The notes: generated by a model not told the origin, from the letters alone. DNA of 64,000 bases from Flammeovirgaceae bacterium (GCA_016709845.1 JADJMA010000009.1:62001-126000), one strand, 5' to 3'. Numbered from the stretch's first letter, positions 41,120 to 51,346 are shown. A program made the numbers and translations.

Positions 41120-42529
41120 ATGGCGCAAGAATTCAGAAAGAGACAGGAAGAGGAGGAGTTGGTCAAGCGGTATGAAGAAACCCTCAAACACAATCAACAT
41201 CAGTTCTTCGATATCGAATCTTTCGAAACAATCATTGGGTATTATTTAGAGAAAAGCAAATTCAAGCGTGCACTTGCAGCGGTTGAGCAAGCTATTGATC
41301 AATACCCTTTCTCTACAGAACTATTAACTGTAAAGGCTCAGATATTTACAAACCTGGAACGCTTTGACGAAGCGCTTGAACTTTTAGAGCGATCCAGAAA
41401 TCTTCACCCTAACGATCTGGAAATCCATTTGTCTATCGGTTCGATTTTATCTTTACAAGGTAAATATGAAGACGCCATTGCTTTGTATGAAGAGACCCTT
41501 GCCTTTGCAGATGAAGAACAAGATGAGATTTATTATAACATTGGGTTGGCCTATCAAAGCATGGAGAAATATGAGCAGGCCATTGACATGTACAAAAAAT
41601 CCATTGAAGAGAATATTAGTCACGAAGGTTCGCTCTACGAACTTGCCTTCTGTCTAGATGTTGTGGGGCAACTGGAGGGCAGCCTTTCGTATTACAAAAA
41701 ATTTATTGACGAAGATCCGTATTCAGCCGCAGCCTGGTATAATCTCGGCATTGTTTGCAATAAATTAGCACGCTTTACAGAAGCTATCGAAGCGTATGAG
41801 TTCGCTCTAGCCATTGACGAGAATTTTGCTTCGGCCCATTTTAATATGGGAAACTCATATATGAACCTTGAAGAATACACCAAAGCGCTGGAAGAATTTA
41901 GCAAAACGATAGAGATTGAAGGACCGAGCCCCGAAGTGTATTGCTGTATGGGCGCAGCCTACGAAAACCTGCAACAGTATGATCAAGGGTTAAAATACTT
42001 CCAAAAATCATCCAAACTTGATTCGCTTTATGATGAAGCCTGGTTTGGTGCCGGCAGCTGCCTCGAAAAGCAGGAAAAATGGTATCAGGCATTGCACTTC
42101 TTTAATAAGGCTATAAAGATAAATACCGGCAATGCGGAATATTGGAAAGCGGCTGCACATGCCGAATTTAAAATTGGCAATACGATTTCAAGTATAAGTG
42201 CCTATGAGGAAGCGAGTTTGCTCGGCCCCGAGGACAAAGAAATATGGCTAAACTGGTCATTTATTTATTTCGAACAGGGTGAGCACCAGAAAGCCATTGA
42301 AGTATTGCTGCAAGGCATGGAAGAAATTCCAGACGAATCAGAGTTCTTTTATCGGATGACTGTTTATTTAATAGAATCAGGCCAATTTAAAGAAGCGCTG
42401 AATTATCTGGAAAATGCATTAATTTTGGATTTTAAGGGCCATGAGGTTTTGTTTGATTTCTTTCCTAAAATTGAAACCCAAAAGGCCTTACAGAAAATAA
42501 TCGATCAGTTTAGACTAGAAAATCCCTAA
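41120..42529 (+). CDS. TPR-repeat protein
   Basis: 469 residues, uninterrupted and acidic, with no signal peptide. About ten consecutive TPR units are visible, for example YEDAIALYEETLAFADE, EIYYNIGLAYQSMEKYEQAI, AAWYNLGIVCNKLARFTEAI, ASAHFNMGNSYMNLEEYTKAL, PEVYCCMGAAYENLQQYDQGL and AEYWKAAAHAEFKIGNTISS. Such proteins are scaffolds; no enzymatic domain is present. The ComA-like gene starts directly after its stop. A small palindrome (AGGCAATTTTGCCT, 41084-41097) precedes it. Confidence 0.88.
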   Translation: MAQEFRKRQEEEELVKRYEETLKHNQHQFFDIESFETIIGYYLEKSKFKRALAAVEQAIDQYPFSTELLTVKAQIFTNLERFDEALELLERSRNLHPNDLEIHLSIGSILSLQGKYEDAIALYEETLAFADEEQDEIYYNIGLAYQSMEKYEQAIDMYKKSIEENISHEGSLYELAFCLDVVGQLEGSLSYYKKFIDEDPYSAAAWYNLGIVCNKLARFTEAIEAYEFALAIDENFASAHFNMGNSYMNLEEYTKALEEFSKTIEIEGPSPEVYCCMGAAYENLQQYDQGLKYFQKSSKLDSLYDEAWFGAGSCLEKQEKWYQALHFFNKAIKINTGNAEYWKAAAHAEFKIGNTISSISAYEEASLLGPEDKEIWLNWSFIYFEQGEHQKAIEVLLQGMEEIPDESEFFYRMTVYLIESGQFKEALNYLENALILDFKGHEVLFDFFPKIETQKALQKIIDQFRLENP

Positions 42530-43333
42530 ATGAATTACACGTTAAATAACCTGCCTGAGCGTACCATAAAGCCCAGACAAATGGGTTTCACCATGGCCAT
42601 GGATAAAGGCTTGAGCATTCGGGAAGCCGAAGATTTTGTAAGCATAGCTGCCGAGCATGTAGATATCGTAAAGCTAGGATGGGGAACTTCGTATGTCACA
42701 CCAAAGCTAAAAGAGAAGTTAAAGGTTTATAAAGATGCCGGAATTCCAACCTACTTTGGCGGCACCTTGTTCGAAGCTTTTATTATCCGCAATCAATTTG
42801 ACGACTATCGCAAAATATTGGATAAATATGATATGCCCTTTGCCGAAGTTTCGGATGGTTCAATTGATTTAGATCATGATAAAAAATTAGACTACATCCG
42901 TAAACTTTCTGAACAGGTGACTGTGCTTTCAGAAGTTGGCTCAAAAGATGCAGACAAAATTATTCCTCCTTATCAATGGATTGAATTAATGCAAACCGAA
43001 TTAGACGCAGGTGCATGGAAAGTAATTGGTGAGGCCCGCGAAAGTGGAAATGTCGGACTCTTTCGATCATCTGGTGAAGTGCGATCTGGCTTGGTTCAGG
43101 AAATTCTCACAAAAATTCCTTTTGAAAGAATTATCTGGGAGGCTCCGCAAAAAGCACAGCAAGTTTGGTTCATTAAACTGCTTGGAACCAATGTTAATTT
43201 AGGAAATATAGCACCCAACGAAGTTATTCCTCTTGAAACTATTCGGTTGGGCTTACGAGGCGATACCTTTCTGCATTTCTTAGGTGTTGAAAGAAAAAAA
43301 GATAACACAGCACCTCCCTTCTACGCAGACTAA
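42530..43333 (+). CDS. comA-like: Phosphosulfolactate synthase (ComA) family protein
   Basis: 267 residues. The ComA pattern is clear: PRQMGFTMAMDKGLSI, VDIVKLGWGTSYV, GIPTYFGGTLFEAF, FAEVSDGSIDLDHDKKLDYI, VLSEVGSKDADKI, GAWKVIGEARESGNVGLF and FERIIWEAPQKAQQVWFI. The family enzyme adds sulfite to phosphoenolpyruvate to give (2R)-3-phosphosulfolactate, the first step of coenzyme M synthesis in methanogens; in bacteria it feeds sulfolactate or sulfonate formation. Cytophagales make sulfonolipids (capnine type), so a link is possible but inferred. It begins immediately after the TPR gene; the DUF368 gene starts 7 bp downstream. Confidence 0.85.
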   Translation: MNYTLNNLPERTIKPRQMGFTMAMDKGLSIREAEDFVSIAAEHVDIVKLGWGTSYVTPKLKEKLKVYKDAGIPTYFGGTLFEAFIIRNQFDDYRKILDKYDMPFAEVSDGSIDLDHDKKLDYIRKLSEQVTVLSEVGSKDADKIIPPYQWIELMQTELDAGAWKVIGEARESGNVGLFRSSGEVRSGLVQEILTKIPFERIIWEAPQKAQQVWFIKLLGTNVNLGNIAPNEVIPLETIRLGLRGDTFLHFLGVERKKDNTAPPFYAD

Positions 43334-43340
43334 TCGAGTC

Positions 43341-44281
43341 TTGAGAACTACAAAGGATTATTTGCTACTTTATTTTAAAGGCATAGGCATGGGCGCTGCC
43401 GATGTTGTTCCTGGGGTTTCCGGTGGAACCGTTGCTTTTATTACTGGCATCTATGAAGAGTTGATTAACTCATTAAAGTCAATTGATCTTGATGCCTTGC
43501 GCCTGCTTGGTTCATTTAGAATTGCTGATTTCTGGAACAAAATAAATGGAAGTTTTCTCTTAGCTCTTTTTAGGTGGCGTAGCAACAAGTTTGATCTCAC
43601 TCGCCAAACTGATGACCTACCTGTTAACCACTCACCCTATACTTATCTGGTCTTTCTTCTTTGGTTTGATACTTATTTCGGCCCCGCTCATCTTACGTGA
43701 AATTTCAAAATGGAGCATGGGCACCGCATTATCTTTTATTGTCGGGATAGTAAGTCTCCTATCTCATAACTATAATATCTCCCACCGAAACACCCACTAA
43801 TTATCCTTTCATTTTCTTTTGCGGAGCATTGGCCATTTGCGCGATGATTCTCCCTGGAATTTCAGGAGCTTTTATTCTTTTGCTGATCGGCAAGTACGAA
43901 TATATGATCCGGGCGCTCGTTGAAATCAATATTCCGGTTATCCTCACTTTCATTTCTGGCTGTTTAGTTGGTTTATTAGGCTTTTCGAGATTTTTAAGTT
44001 GGATTTTAAAACATTATCGCTTCCCTACATTAGCTTTACTCGCAGGTTTTATGATAGGCGCACTTAATAAAGTATGGCCCTGGAAACAGGTTATCTCCTT
44101 TCGGCTCGATCATGAAGGAATGCAGGTCCCCGCTTTTGACAAAAGTATTTTGCCTTGGAATTATTTTTCAATCACCGGACAAGACCCACTCATGTTTAAA
44201 GCGATTTTGTGCGCTGCACTTGGAATTCTCTTAGTAATAGCCATTGAAAAAATCGCGGCTATGTTAAAAACAAAATCGTAA
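43341..44281 (+). CDS. DUF368 family membrane protein, frameshifted
   Basis: I place the start at the TTG at 43341, 7 bp after the ComA stop; the ATG at 43284 is inside the upstream gene. DUF368 motifs: FKGIGMGAADVVPGVSGGTVAFITGIYEELI (N terminus) and, near the middle, ALAICAMILPGISGAFILLLIGKYE, the internal repeat of the family. TM segments include LIWSFFFGLILISAPLIL, LLGFSRFLSWIL and AILCAALGILLVIAI. Two frame breaks, both extra bases: a T5 run near 43570 (FLLALLGGVATSL restored) and near 43755 (GIVVSYLITI-like restored). Some DUF368 proteins are undecaprenyl phosphate translocases; this role is possible here. Confidence 0.83.
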
Positions 44282-44283
44282 TC

Positions 44284-44798
44284 ATGGAAAAAAAATTTGG
44301 TTTGATCGGAGCAACGGTAAGTCACTCATTTTCGAAATCTTACTTTGATGAAAAATTTTTTCGCGAAGGTCTGCGCGATTACCATTACGATCTGTACTCC
44401 TTACCTACCATTGATGATCTGAATAAACTGCTGGATGAAAATCCAGAATTAGCCGGACTTAATGTGACCATTCCTTACAAAGAACAAGTCCTTAAATTTC
44501 TGAGCTCTGTTGATGCTAATGCAAAGAAAATAGGAGCTGTTAATGTGATTAAAATTCAGAAAGGCAAGCTAACCGGATACAACACAGATAGTGACGCCTT
44601 TTTTGAATCGCTCGAAAAATGGTTTCCGATAAAGGAAAATGCCAAGGCCTTAATCTTAGGCACCGGATCGATTTAATCTATAATCCTGCCCGCACCTTAT
44701 TCCTGCAAAAGGCTGAAATGCGAAACGCTAACATCAAAAACGGATTGGAAATGCTTCATATACAGGCTGAAAAAGCGTGGGCAATCTGGAATAATTAA
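44284..44798 (+). pseudogene. aroE: Shikimate dehydrogenase with internal deletion
   Basis: Starts 2 bp after the DUF368 stop. The N-terminal catalytic domain is normal (FGLIGATVSHSFSKSYF, LNVTIPYKEQVLKFL with the catalytic Lys, GAVNVIKIQKGKLTGYNTDS) and ends at LILGTGS, the start of the NADP-binding Rossmann domain. Eight bases later, in another frame, comes DLIYNPARTLFLQKAE, then IKNGLEMLHIQAEKAWAIWNN, the normal C terminus. The span is 515 bases against about 740 usually, so about 75 codons (the rest of the Rossmann domain) are missing. The protein could not bind NADP. Either aroE is lost here, or the deletion is an assembly artefact. Confidence 0.88.
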
Positions 44799-44860
44799 TT
44801 ACTTATTTTCTTCCGAAAAAAAGTTACTGGTTAGTTGAATAACTGCTAACTTTCTCATTC

Positions 44861-46882
44861 ATGGAGTTTAAACTTAACAGCGAATACGTACCAACAGGTG
44901 ATCAGCCAAAAGCAATCGAACAACTGGTTCGCGGCCTTACCGAAGGTGATGATCACCAAACCTTGTTAGGGGTTACGGGCTCAGGAAAAACGTTTACCGT
45001 TGCGAATGTGATTGCTCAGGTAAACAGACCCACTTTAATATTAAGTCATAACAAAACCCTGGCCGCACAGCTGTATGGCGAATTTAAACAGTTCTTCCCT
45101 GAAAATGCTGTCGAGTATTTCATTTCTTACTACGACTACTATCAACCCGAGGCTTTCATTCCTTCCTCCAACCTCTACATAGAAAAAGATCTTTCTATTA
45201 ATGAGGAAATTGAAAAACTTCGGTTAAGCGCAAGCTCTTCTCTTTTGAGTGGACGAAGAGATATTATTGTTGTCGCTTCTGTTTCTTGCATTTATGGAAT
45301 TGGCAATCCGGAAGAATTTGGTAAAAATAGAATTCAGTTAAGTGTAGGCGAACTTATTCCACGCAACAAACTTCTTTTCGGTCTGGTAGATATACTGTAT
45401 CACAGAACAGAGGCAGAATTTAAGCGTGGCACATTCCGGGTAAAAGGCGATACGGTAGATATCTTTCTTGCCTATGCAGATTATGCGTTACGGATTTATT
45501 TCTTTGGCGACGAAATTGAAGCCATTCAACTGATTGATCCCATCTCGGGCAAAAAAATTGCTGATGAAAAAACGGCCGTCATCTTTCCTGCCAATTTATT
45601 TATAACGGCTAAAGATCAATTGCAAACCGCCATCCACGAAATTCAGGATGACATGGTTTTGCAAGTGCAAATGTTTGATTCAGAACGGAAGCATTTAGAA
45701 TCCAAGCGACTGAAGGAACGAACAGAATTTGATCTGGAGATGATGCGTGAACTCGGCTATTGTAGTGGCATTGAAAATTACTCGCGCTATTTTGACAGAC
45801 GTTCGCCCGGAGCCCGACCCTTCTGTTTGATTGACTATTTCCCCAATGACTTCTTAATGGTAATTGATGAAAGTCATGTAACTATTCCGCAAGTGCGAGC
45901 GATGTGGGGAGGCGACCGGTCGCGCAAAGCAAACCTGGTTGACTATGGATTTCGTTTGCCCTCGGCTCTGGATAACCGACCGTTAACGTTCAATGAATTT
46001 GAAGCAATCCTTGGTCAGGTTATTTATGTAAGCGCTACGCCATCAGAATATGAACTACGCAAATCAGATGGCGTTGTAGTAGAACAACTGATCCGGCCCA
46101 CCGGATTACTTGATCCTGAAATTGATGTTCGGCCTAGTCGCAACCAGATTGATGATCTTTTTGAAGAAATTGACGAGCGGGTAAGAAAGAAAGAGCGGGT
46201 ATTAGTTACCACGCTTACCAAGCGCATGGCCGAAGAACTAACGAAGTTTATGGCCAGAGCTTCGATTAAGTGCCGCTATATTCATTCCGAAGTGGCCACG
46301 CTCGACCGCGTTGAGATTTTAAGAGAATTGCGTTTGGGTGTTTTTGATGTATTAGTGGGCGTTAACCTGTTGCGCGAAGGACTCGATTTACCTGAGGTCT
46401 CACTCGTAGCTATCATGGATGCCGATAAGGAAGGGTTCCTGCGAAATCAACGATCGCTGGTGCAAACCATTGGCCGCGCAGCACGTAATGAAAATGGAAG
46501 AGTAATTATGTATGCGGATAAAGTAACGGACTCCATGCAAGCTGCTATTGACGAAACTAATCGAAGAAGAAAAATTCAGATGGATTACAATCTGGCCAAT
46601 GGTATTGTACCTAAGACCATTATAAAATCAAAAGATGCAATTTTAGGACAAACCAAAGTAGCGGATTCCAAAAAGATGAAACGCTATTATATTGAAGAAG
46701 AGGAAAAGTCGTTGGCCGCAGACCCGGTAGTAGCCTACTTATCAAAAGATGAACTTGAAAAAATGGCTGATCGAATGCGAAAAGCAATGGAAAAGGCAGC
46801 CAAAGAATTAGAGTTTATGGAGGCCGCTCGTTTGCGGGACGAATACCTGGCTATTCAAAAATTGATTGAAGACAAAAAATAA
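44861..46882 (+). CDS. uvrB: Excinuclease ABC subunit B
   Basis: 673 residues, uninterrupted. Walker A GVTGSGKT (about residue 40), the beta-hairpin YFISYYDYYQPEAFIPSSN, DFLMVIDESHVT, helicase motifs VSATPSEYE, TTLTKRMAEELT and GLDLPEVSLVAIMDADKEGFLR with QTIGRAARN, and a C-terminal UVR domain (LRKAM...LEFMEAARLRDE). UvrB receives DNA damage from UvrA and opens the helix for UvrC incision. All motifs intact. It is preceded by a 62-bp gap after aroE and followed after 16 bp by a small exported protein. Confidence 0.97.
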   Translation: MEFKLNSEYVPTGDQPKAIEQLVRGLTEGDDHQTLLGVTGSGKTFTVANVIAQVNRPTLILSHNKTLAAQLYGEFKQFFPENAVEYFISYYDYYQPEAFIPSSNLYIEKDLSINEEIEKLRLSASSSLLSGRRDIIVVASVSCIYGIGNPEEFGKNRIQLSVGELIPRNKLLFGLVDILYHRTEAEFKRGTFRVKGDTVDIFLAYADYALRIYFFGDEIEAIQLIDPISGKKIADEKTAVIFPANLFITAKDQLQTAIHEIQDDMVLQVQMFDSERKHLESKRLKERTEFDLEMMRELGYCSGIENYSRYFDRRSPGARPFCLIDYFPNDFLMVIDESHVTIPQVRAMWGGDRSRKANLVDYGFRLPSALDNRPLTFNEFEAILGQVIYVSATPSEYELRKSDGVVVEQLIRPTGLLDPEIDVRPSRNQIDDLFEEIDERVRKKERVLVTTLTKRMAEELTKFMARASIKCRYIHSEVATLDRVEILRELRLGVFDVLVGVNLLREGLDLPEVSLVAIMDADKEGFLRNQRSLVQTIGRAARNENGRVIMYADKVTDSMQAAIDETNRRRKIQMDYNLANGIVPKTIIKSKDAILGQTKVADSKKMKRYYIEEEEKSLAADPVVAYLSKDELEKMADRMRKAMEKAAKELEFMEAARLRDEYLAIQKLIEDKK

Positions 46883-46898
46883 AACTAAACTTATTGTG

Positions 46899-47327
46899 AT
46901 GAGAGTTCTTTTCGTTTCTATTCTTTTTGTAGTTGTTTCTGTGGCCACACATGCGCAAAGCAACAATGATCTTATGATTAGTGGTGGCCTTGATTTGATT
47001 AAGACCGACTTTAATGATGTATTTGAAAAAGCTCAGTTAGGTCTGGAAGCAAATTATTTTGTACTACGAAATTTCTCGGCTGGTGCCGGTGTAGATGTAT
47101 GGACTGATCATAAGACTTCCTTTGTTATGGGGGCACGCTGGTATCCGGTAGACTATGCGTTTGTACGCTTCCGCGGATTGATTGGTGCTAACGATGCCGC
47201 TATAGGGGCGGGTTGGGCAAAACCCATTAATGAACACTGGCGTTTCGAAGCCATCGGTGATTTCTATTTTGCTGATACTGAGTTTGCCGTTCGGGCAGGC
47301 GTGAGTTATATAATTAAGAAGAAGTAA
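46899..47327 (+). CDS. Small exported beta-barrel-like protein
   Basis: I start at the ATG at 46899, which opens a signal peptide (MRVLFVSILFVVVSVATHAQ); the ATG at 46866 lies inside uvrB. About 123 mature residues with alternating aromatic/Gly strands (NDLMISGGLDLIKTDF, GLEANYFVLRNFSAGAGVDVW, FVRFRGLIGANDAAIGAGWA, FRFEAIGDFYF-like) and the end RAGVSYIIKKK. This looks like a small outer-membrane beta barrel (OmpW/OmpA-like). No named family recognised. Confidence 0.75.
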   Translation: MRVLFVSILFVVVSVATHAQSNNDLMISGGLDLIKTDFNDVFEKAQLGLEANYFVLRNFSAGAGVDVWTDHKTSFVMGARWYPVDYAFVRFRGLIGANDAAIGAGWAKPINEHWRFEAIGDFYFADTEFAVRAGVSYIIKKK

Positions 47328-47331
47328 TTTA

Positions 47332-47819
47332 ATGTTTTTGAGGAGAGATTCTGTGAAACAAGTAAGTGAAATAGTAAGCCAATTTGTAACTACGTATGAA
47401 GGCAAGCCTTGGTATGGTAGTTCCATTACAAAAATACTGAATGACGTAACTGAGGACGTCGCATTATGGAAGCCCACTGAAAACGCACACTCCATCGCAC
47501 AACTTGTATGGCACATGACGTACTGGCGACAAGCATTGATTAAAAAACTGGAGGGTGATCTTGACTACAAATCCTCCATGGAAAGTGAAGACAATTGGAG
47601 TACTCCGCAAAAGATAAAATCCGTGGGCTGGAAAATATTTTAGAACAATTTCAGGAATCGCAGCAGAAAGTTGTGGAGCTATTAAAAAAACAAGATGATG
47701 CCTTTCTCGAAAAACCGTATTACAAAGCAGTAACTTACCGCGAAATAATTACAGGCATTCTACAACACGATATTTATCACCTCGGCCAGATTGCTTATAT
47801 CAAAAGCATTTATAAATAG
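47332..47819 (+). CDS. DinB-family protein, frameshifted
   Basis: First frame: VSQFVTTYEGKPWYGSSITKIL, HSIAQLVWHMTYWRQALI (His ligand of the DinB fold). After TPQ the frame breaks at an A4 run near 47610; one more A gives KDKIRGLENILEQFQESQQ, and the rest reads YREIITGILQHDIYHLGQI, whose two His complete the metal site (H-x3-H). Total about 162 residues, normal for DinB/YfiT-like four-helix proteins. Members of the family include thiol-dependent S-transferases; the substrate is unknown. Confidence 0.83.
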
Positions 47820-47866
47820 ATTATTACCAATGCTTGGGATACAAGAGAAATCTATTATTAAAAGTC

Positions 47867-48491
47867 ATGGGCAACTTGTTTAACGTACTAAAAGCTTCCT
47901 GCATATTCATATTTTTTTGTTCTTACCCATGGCGGGGAAGACGCAATCGAATTGTGTACTCAAAAAGGATAAAAACAATATCAAAATCTACAGTTGCCCA
48001 ACAAAAGAATCTACTTTTAACACCATTCGGGCAGAGTTTGAAATTAACACTACCGTTGAGAAATACATTTCGCTTGTACTTGATATCGAGAATTATAAAA
48101 ATTGGCGATACCACGAGACTAACCACAAGCTTTTAAAAAGAATAAGCGATAATGAAATTATTTACTATAACCAGATAAATGCTCCTTTCCCCGTAAGCGA
48201 TCGGGATATGGTTTCACATCTTACCATAAGTCAGGATCCGCAAACAAAAATTGTTACTTTAACGACTGTGAGTATGCCCAACTACATACCTCCTGTAGAC
48301 GGTATCGTGCGCATTCCTAAATCAAAATCAATCATGACCTTAACTCCTATTAACGAATCTAGACTAAAAGCAAGTTGCATTATTACCGTTGACCCCGGTG
48401 GACAAATCCCTGCCTGGGTGGCCAATACATTCAGCACGCAAGGCCCGTACGAAGCATTTAAAAGGTGATTGAGAAAATGGAGGTTAAGTGA
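47867..48491 (+). CDS. Secreted START/SRPBCC-domain protein, frameshifted
   Basis: ATG at 47867 opens MGNLFNVLKASCIFIFF, and one more T in the seven-T run at 47912-47918 continues it as LFLPMAGKTQSNCVLKKDKN, a signal peptide plus mature start. The START-like core follows: TVEKYISLVLDIENYKNWRYH, VSDRDMVSHLTISQDP, LKASCIITVDPGGQIPAWVANTF. In the written frame it ends at 48468; one extra A gives EAFKKVIEKMEVK with the stop at 48491, which matches a remnant at 52828. It probably binds a lipid or other hydrophobic ligand in the periplasm. Confidence 0.78.
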
Positions 48492-48544
48492 AAAATAGAA
48501 AACCATACAGTCAACTATCAAAGTGAAAACAATAGACCTCACTA

Positions 48545-49666
48545 TTATTTTGGTTCATTAAATTCAATGTACCAAATTTCATTGACATAAAGACTTGGGT
48601 TTGATTTGGATCTTTTAGCCACTAAGAAAACTGCTTTATCTCCTTCTCTATTCCAATCAAAGTCTGATGTTAAGATTGTGAAGTCCGTAGAATTTTCGTT
48701 GAACTTAGTTAATTGTTGAATTTCCCCACTAGCTATATTTTTAATATATAGTTCGGTACTTAATTCACTGGGGGTGCTTCCCGGATAATTCCAGGAATTG
48801 TTGTGTCGGCTTGAGATAAATATAAAGTTCTTTTTTGACGGAGAAAAGCTGGCGTGCTCTTCCCAACTTGAAGGGCTGTTTATTAAGTTTATTATATTAT
48901 TCCCATCTAAATCGGATTGATAGCAATCATCAACATAGCCTTGTCCGTTGGGTGTATAGGAATACGTTAGCTTATCCTCTATACTATGAGTCTCATAAAA
49001 TCCCATACCATTAGGCTTAAGCAATAGGTGGTTGGATAATTTATTGGTGTTGATTTGAGACATGTCAAAATCAGCTATATGCATCCCCCAGCCATCCCAA
49101 TGATTTTCTCCTCCTGGAGTTATGCCAATGAGAGCCGGAATAATGTTTCCGGTGGGGATTCTATTAGCGAATAATAATTTTGATCCATTAGTATTAAAGT
49201 GAGGATGTAATGCGGCAAGGTTTAAATCAGTCGTAAATATTTTTTCGACTTCTAGGGTTTGGGTATTTAAAAGCCAAAGGTCATTATTAAAGCCCCATGC
49301 CATATGTTCAAATTGTGTATGATTTGAATTGTCATTTTCAACTTGAATAATACAGTGAATACCATCCGGGTGCCAATCAGGTTGCCCAACAAACCTCCCG
49401 GTAATATTTGGTAATCCACAAGTCAAACATTGGATGGCAGAGCCATTCGAATTCATAATAAACAAATCCGAATTTTTTGTTGATGGATCCGTTATTCTAT
49501 CAAATAACATTTTTGAGTGCGAACTTCCTTTATACCATGCCACTCTGCCCCCATTGTCAATCAATTTATTTATCTCAAACCCACTTGGTAGTGGCTCTTT
49601 AGAGTTTTCCTTACATCCCACTACGATTCCAGCAATTATAAATGACGCAAATAACTGTTTCATCAT
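48545..49666 (-). CDS. TolB-like (PD40) beta-propeller lipoprotein
   Basis: 373 residues with a lipoprotein signal (LFASFIIAGIVVGC, Cys18). The body has PD40/WD40-like repeats with the typical phrases: DLFIMNSNGSAIQCLT, GQPDWHPDGIHCIIQ, DLWLLNTQTLEVEKI, LHPHFNTNGSKLLFA, EEHASFSPSKKNFIFISSRH and SDFDWNREGDKAVFL. Such proteins sit in the periplasm or on the cell surface and bind proteins or ligands. It is a single, unbroken gene, convergent with the START gene. No nearby Tol/Pal genes are seen, so it is not the classical TolB. Confidence 0.8.
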   Translation of the reverse strand: MMKQLFASFIIAGIVVGCKENSKEPLPSGFEINKLIDNGGRVAWYKGSSHSKMLFDRITDPSTKNSDLFIMNSNGSAIQCLTCGLPNITGRFVGQPDWHPDGIHCIIQVENDNSNHTQFEHMAWGFNNDLWLLNTQTLEVEKIFTTDLNLAALHPHFNTNGSKLLFANRIPTGNIIPALIGITPGGENHWDGWGMHIADFDMSQINTNKLSNHLLLKPNGMGFYETHSIEDKLTYSYTPNGQGYVDDCYQSDLDGNNIINLINSPSSWEEHASFSPSKKNFIFISSRHNNSWNYPGSTPSELSTELYIKNIASGEIQQLTKFNENSTDFTILTSDFDWNREGDKAVFLVAKRSKSNPSLYVNEIWYIEFNEPK

Positions 49667-49743
49667 CTTTCTATTTTCGCTTTCCCTTAAGCCAATAGTT
49701 GGCTAAGAAACGTGCATAATACTCCTTGTTTTTTTGGCTTTCA

Positions 49744-51346
49744 TTATTTCTCCTCTAGCACTTGTGCTGCTCGTTCAAGCGCTTTGTCTATACTATTAGT
49801 TAAATTTTCTTTACTCAAAACAGAATAAATATCAGCGCCTTCCAAATCTTCTAATACTTGCCGGTTTACTCCAGAGAGTACAATCGTTGTTTTGTGATCC
49901 TCAAATTTCTTAATGACTTCCTTTAGCGTGTAAATACCCGTAGCATCGATGAAGGGCACATGGCGCATTCTTAAAATCAACACTTTTGGTTTTACTTGCA
50001 AGCGACTAATGGTATCTTGAAATGTTTGAGCTGCTCCAAAAAATAAAGCCCCGTTTAGCTCATACATGGTTACACCTTTTGGAAGTACCGGCAGTTCGTC
50101 TTCAAATAACTTATCAGAGACGTCATTTTGATTGGAGAATAAGTCCTCGGCAAGTTTGATCGTTGTTGATTCACTCATTCTTTTCATAAGAACAAAACTG
50201 GAAAGAACGATACCTACTTCAATGGCAATAACCAAGTCGAAAATAACAGTGAGAAAAAGGTGACCAACAATATCAGTACGTCTGATTTGTTTCCTTTTAA
50301 TAATGATTTGAACTGCCTCCACTCGCTCATGTGATAAGCCACAACAATTAAAATTCCTGCCAAACAAGCCATCGGAATTAATTTTGCAAACGGTGCAAGC
50401 AGTAACATAATAAGTAGCAGTACAAGGGCATGGGTAATTCCAGCGATTGGGGTTCGACCCCCATTCTTAACATTAGTGGCCGTTCTTGCAATGGCCCCTG
50501 TCGCTGGAATTCCTCCGAACAAAGCTGAAAAACAATTGGCTACTCCTTGGCCAACAAGCTCCGCATTGGAACGATGTCGTCCACCCATCATACCATCTGC
50601 CACTACAGCAGAAAGCAAAGATTCGATACCACCCAGCAAGGCAATGGCAAAAGCAGGTTGAATTAAAGCCTTCACAGTATCGAAGCTTATGCGAGGAAAG
50701 GCAGGCAGCGAAAGATGATTTGGGATATTGCCAAATGAAGTTTCAATTGTGCTTACCGGGAATTTAAAAAAGTAAACAACCAATGTGCTTAACAGTATGG
50801 CCACAATGGAGCCGGGTATTTTAGGCGTTATCCAGTGAAAGTTAAAAGCTATTAGTATGGTGCTAATGGCTATGACAACCGCTTTCAATAGGGAGACCAA
50901 AGAAGTCCTTTACCTGAGAAGAAAAATTATGACTGCAATACCACTGGTAAAGCCCACAATAAGTGGATAGGGAATAAACTTTAAAAGATTGCCTAAGCGA
51001 GCCAGTCCCATGGCAACCAGAATTAGTCCTGCCATGAACGTAGCAATTGTCAAACCCACAACTCCATGCTCCTGTACGATAGCATAAACGATTACAATAA
51101 AGGCTCCTGTCGGCCCACCTATTTGCACCCGACTACCTCCCAGAACAGAGATAACAAGTCCGCCAATAATTGCTGTAATTAATCCTTTGTCGGGCGACAC
51201 TCCGGATGCAATCGCAAAGCTATGGCCAAGGGCAGGGCAACAATACCCACAATCAATCCGGCTACAATATCTCTTTGTACTTGTTCTTTGCTAATGCCTC
51301 CCTTTAACAGGGTAAATAATTTGGGGGTGAATGGCGTCTCTCTCAT
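49744..51346 (-). CDS. SulP-family anion transporter with STAS domain, frameshifted
   Basis: Start ATG at 51346 (TPFTPKLFTLLKGGISKEQV). The N-terminal SulP signature is AGLIVGIVALPLAIAFAIASG after adding one T near 51215, then SPDKGLITAIIGGLVISVLGGS and QIGGPTGAFIVIVY. TM segments continue; the family motif IARTATNVKNGGRTPIAGI is present. Cytoplasmic STAS domain: VTMYELNGALFFGAAQTF, VLILRMRHVPFIDATGI and TTIVLSGVNRQVLEDL. Four frame breaks (about 51215, 50915, 50888, 50235), three repaired by adding a T and one by removing an A. It would be a sulfate, bicarbonate or similar anion carrier; the substrate is not deducible. Confidence 0.88.
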
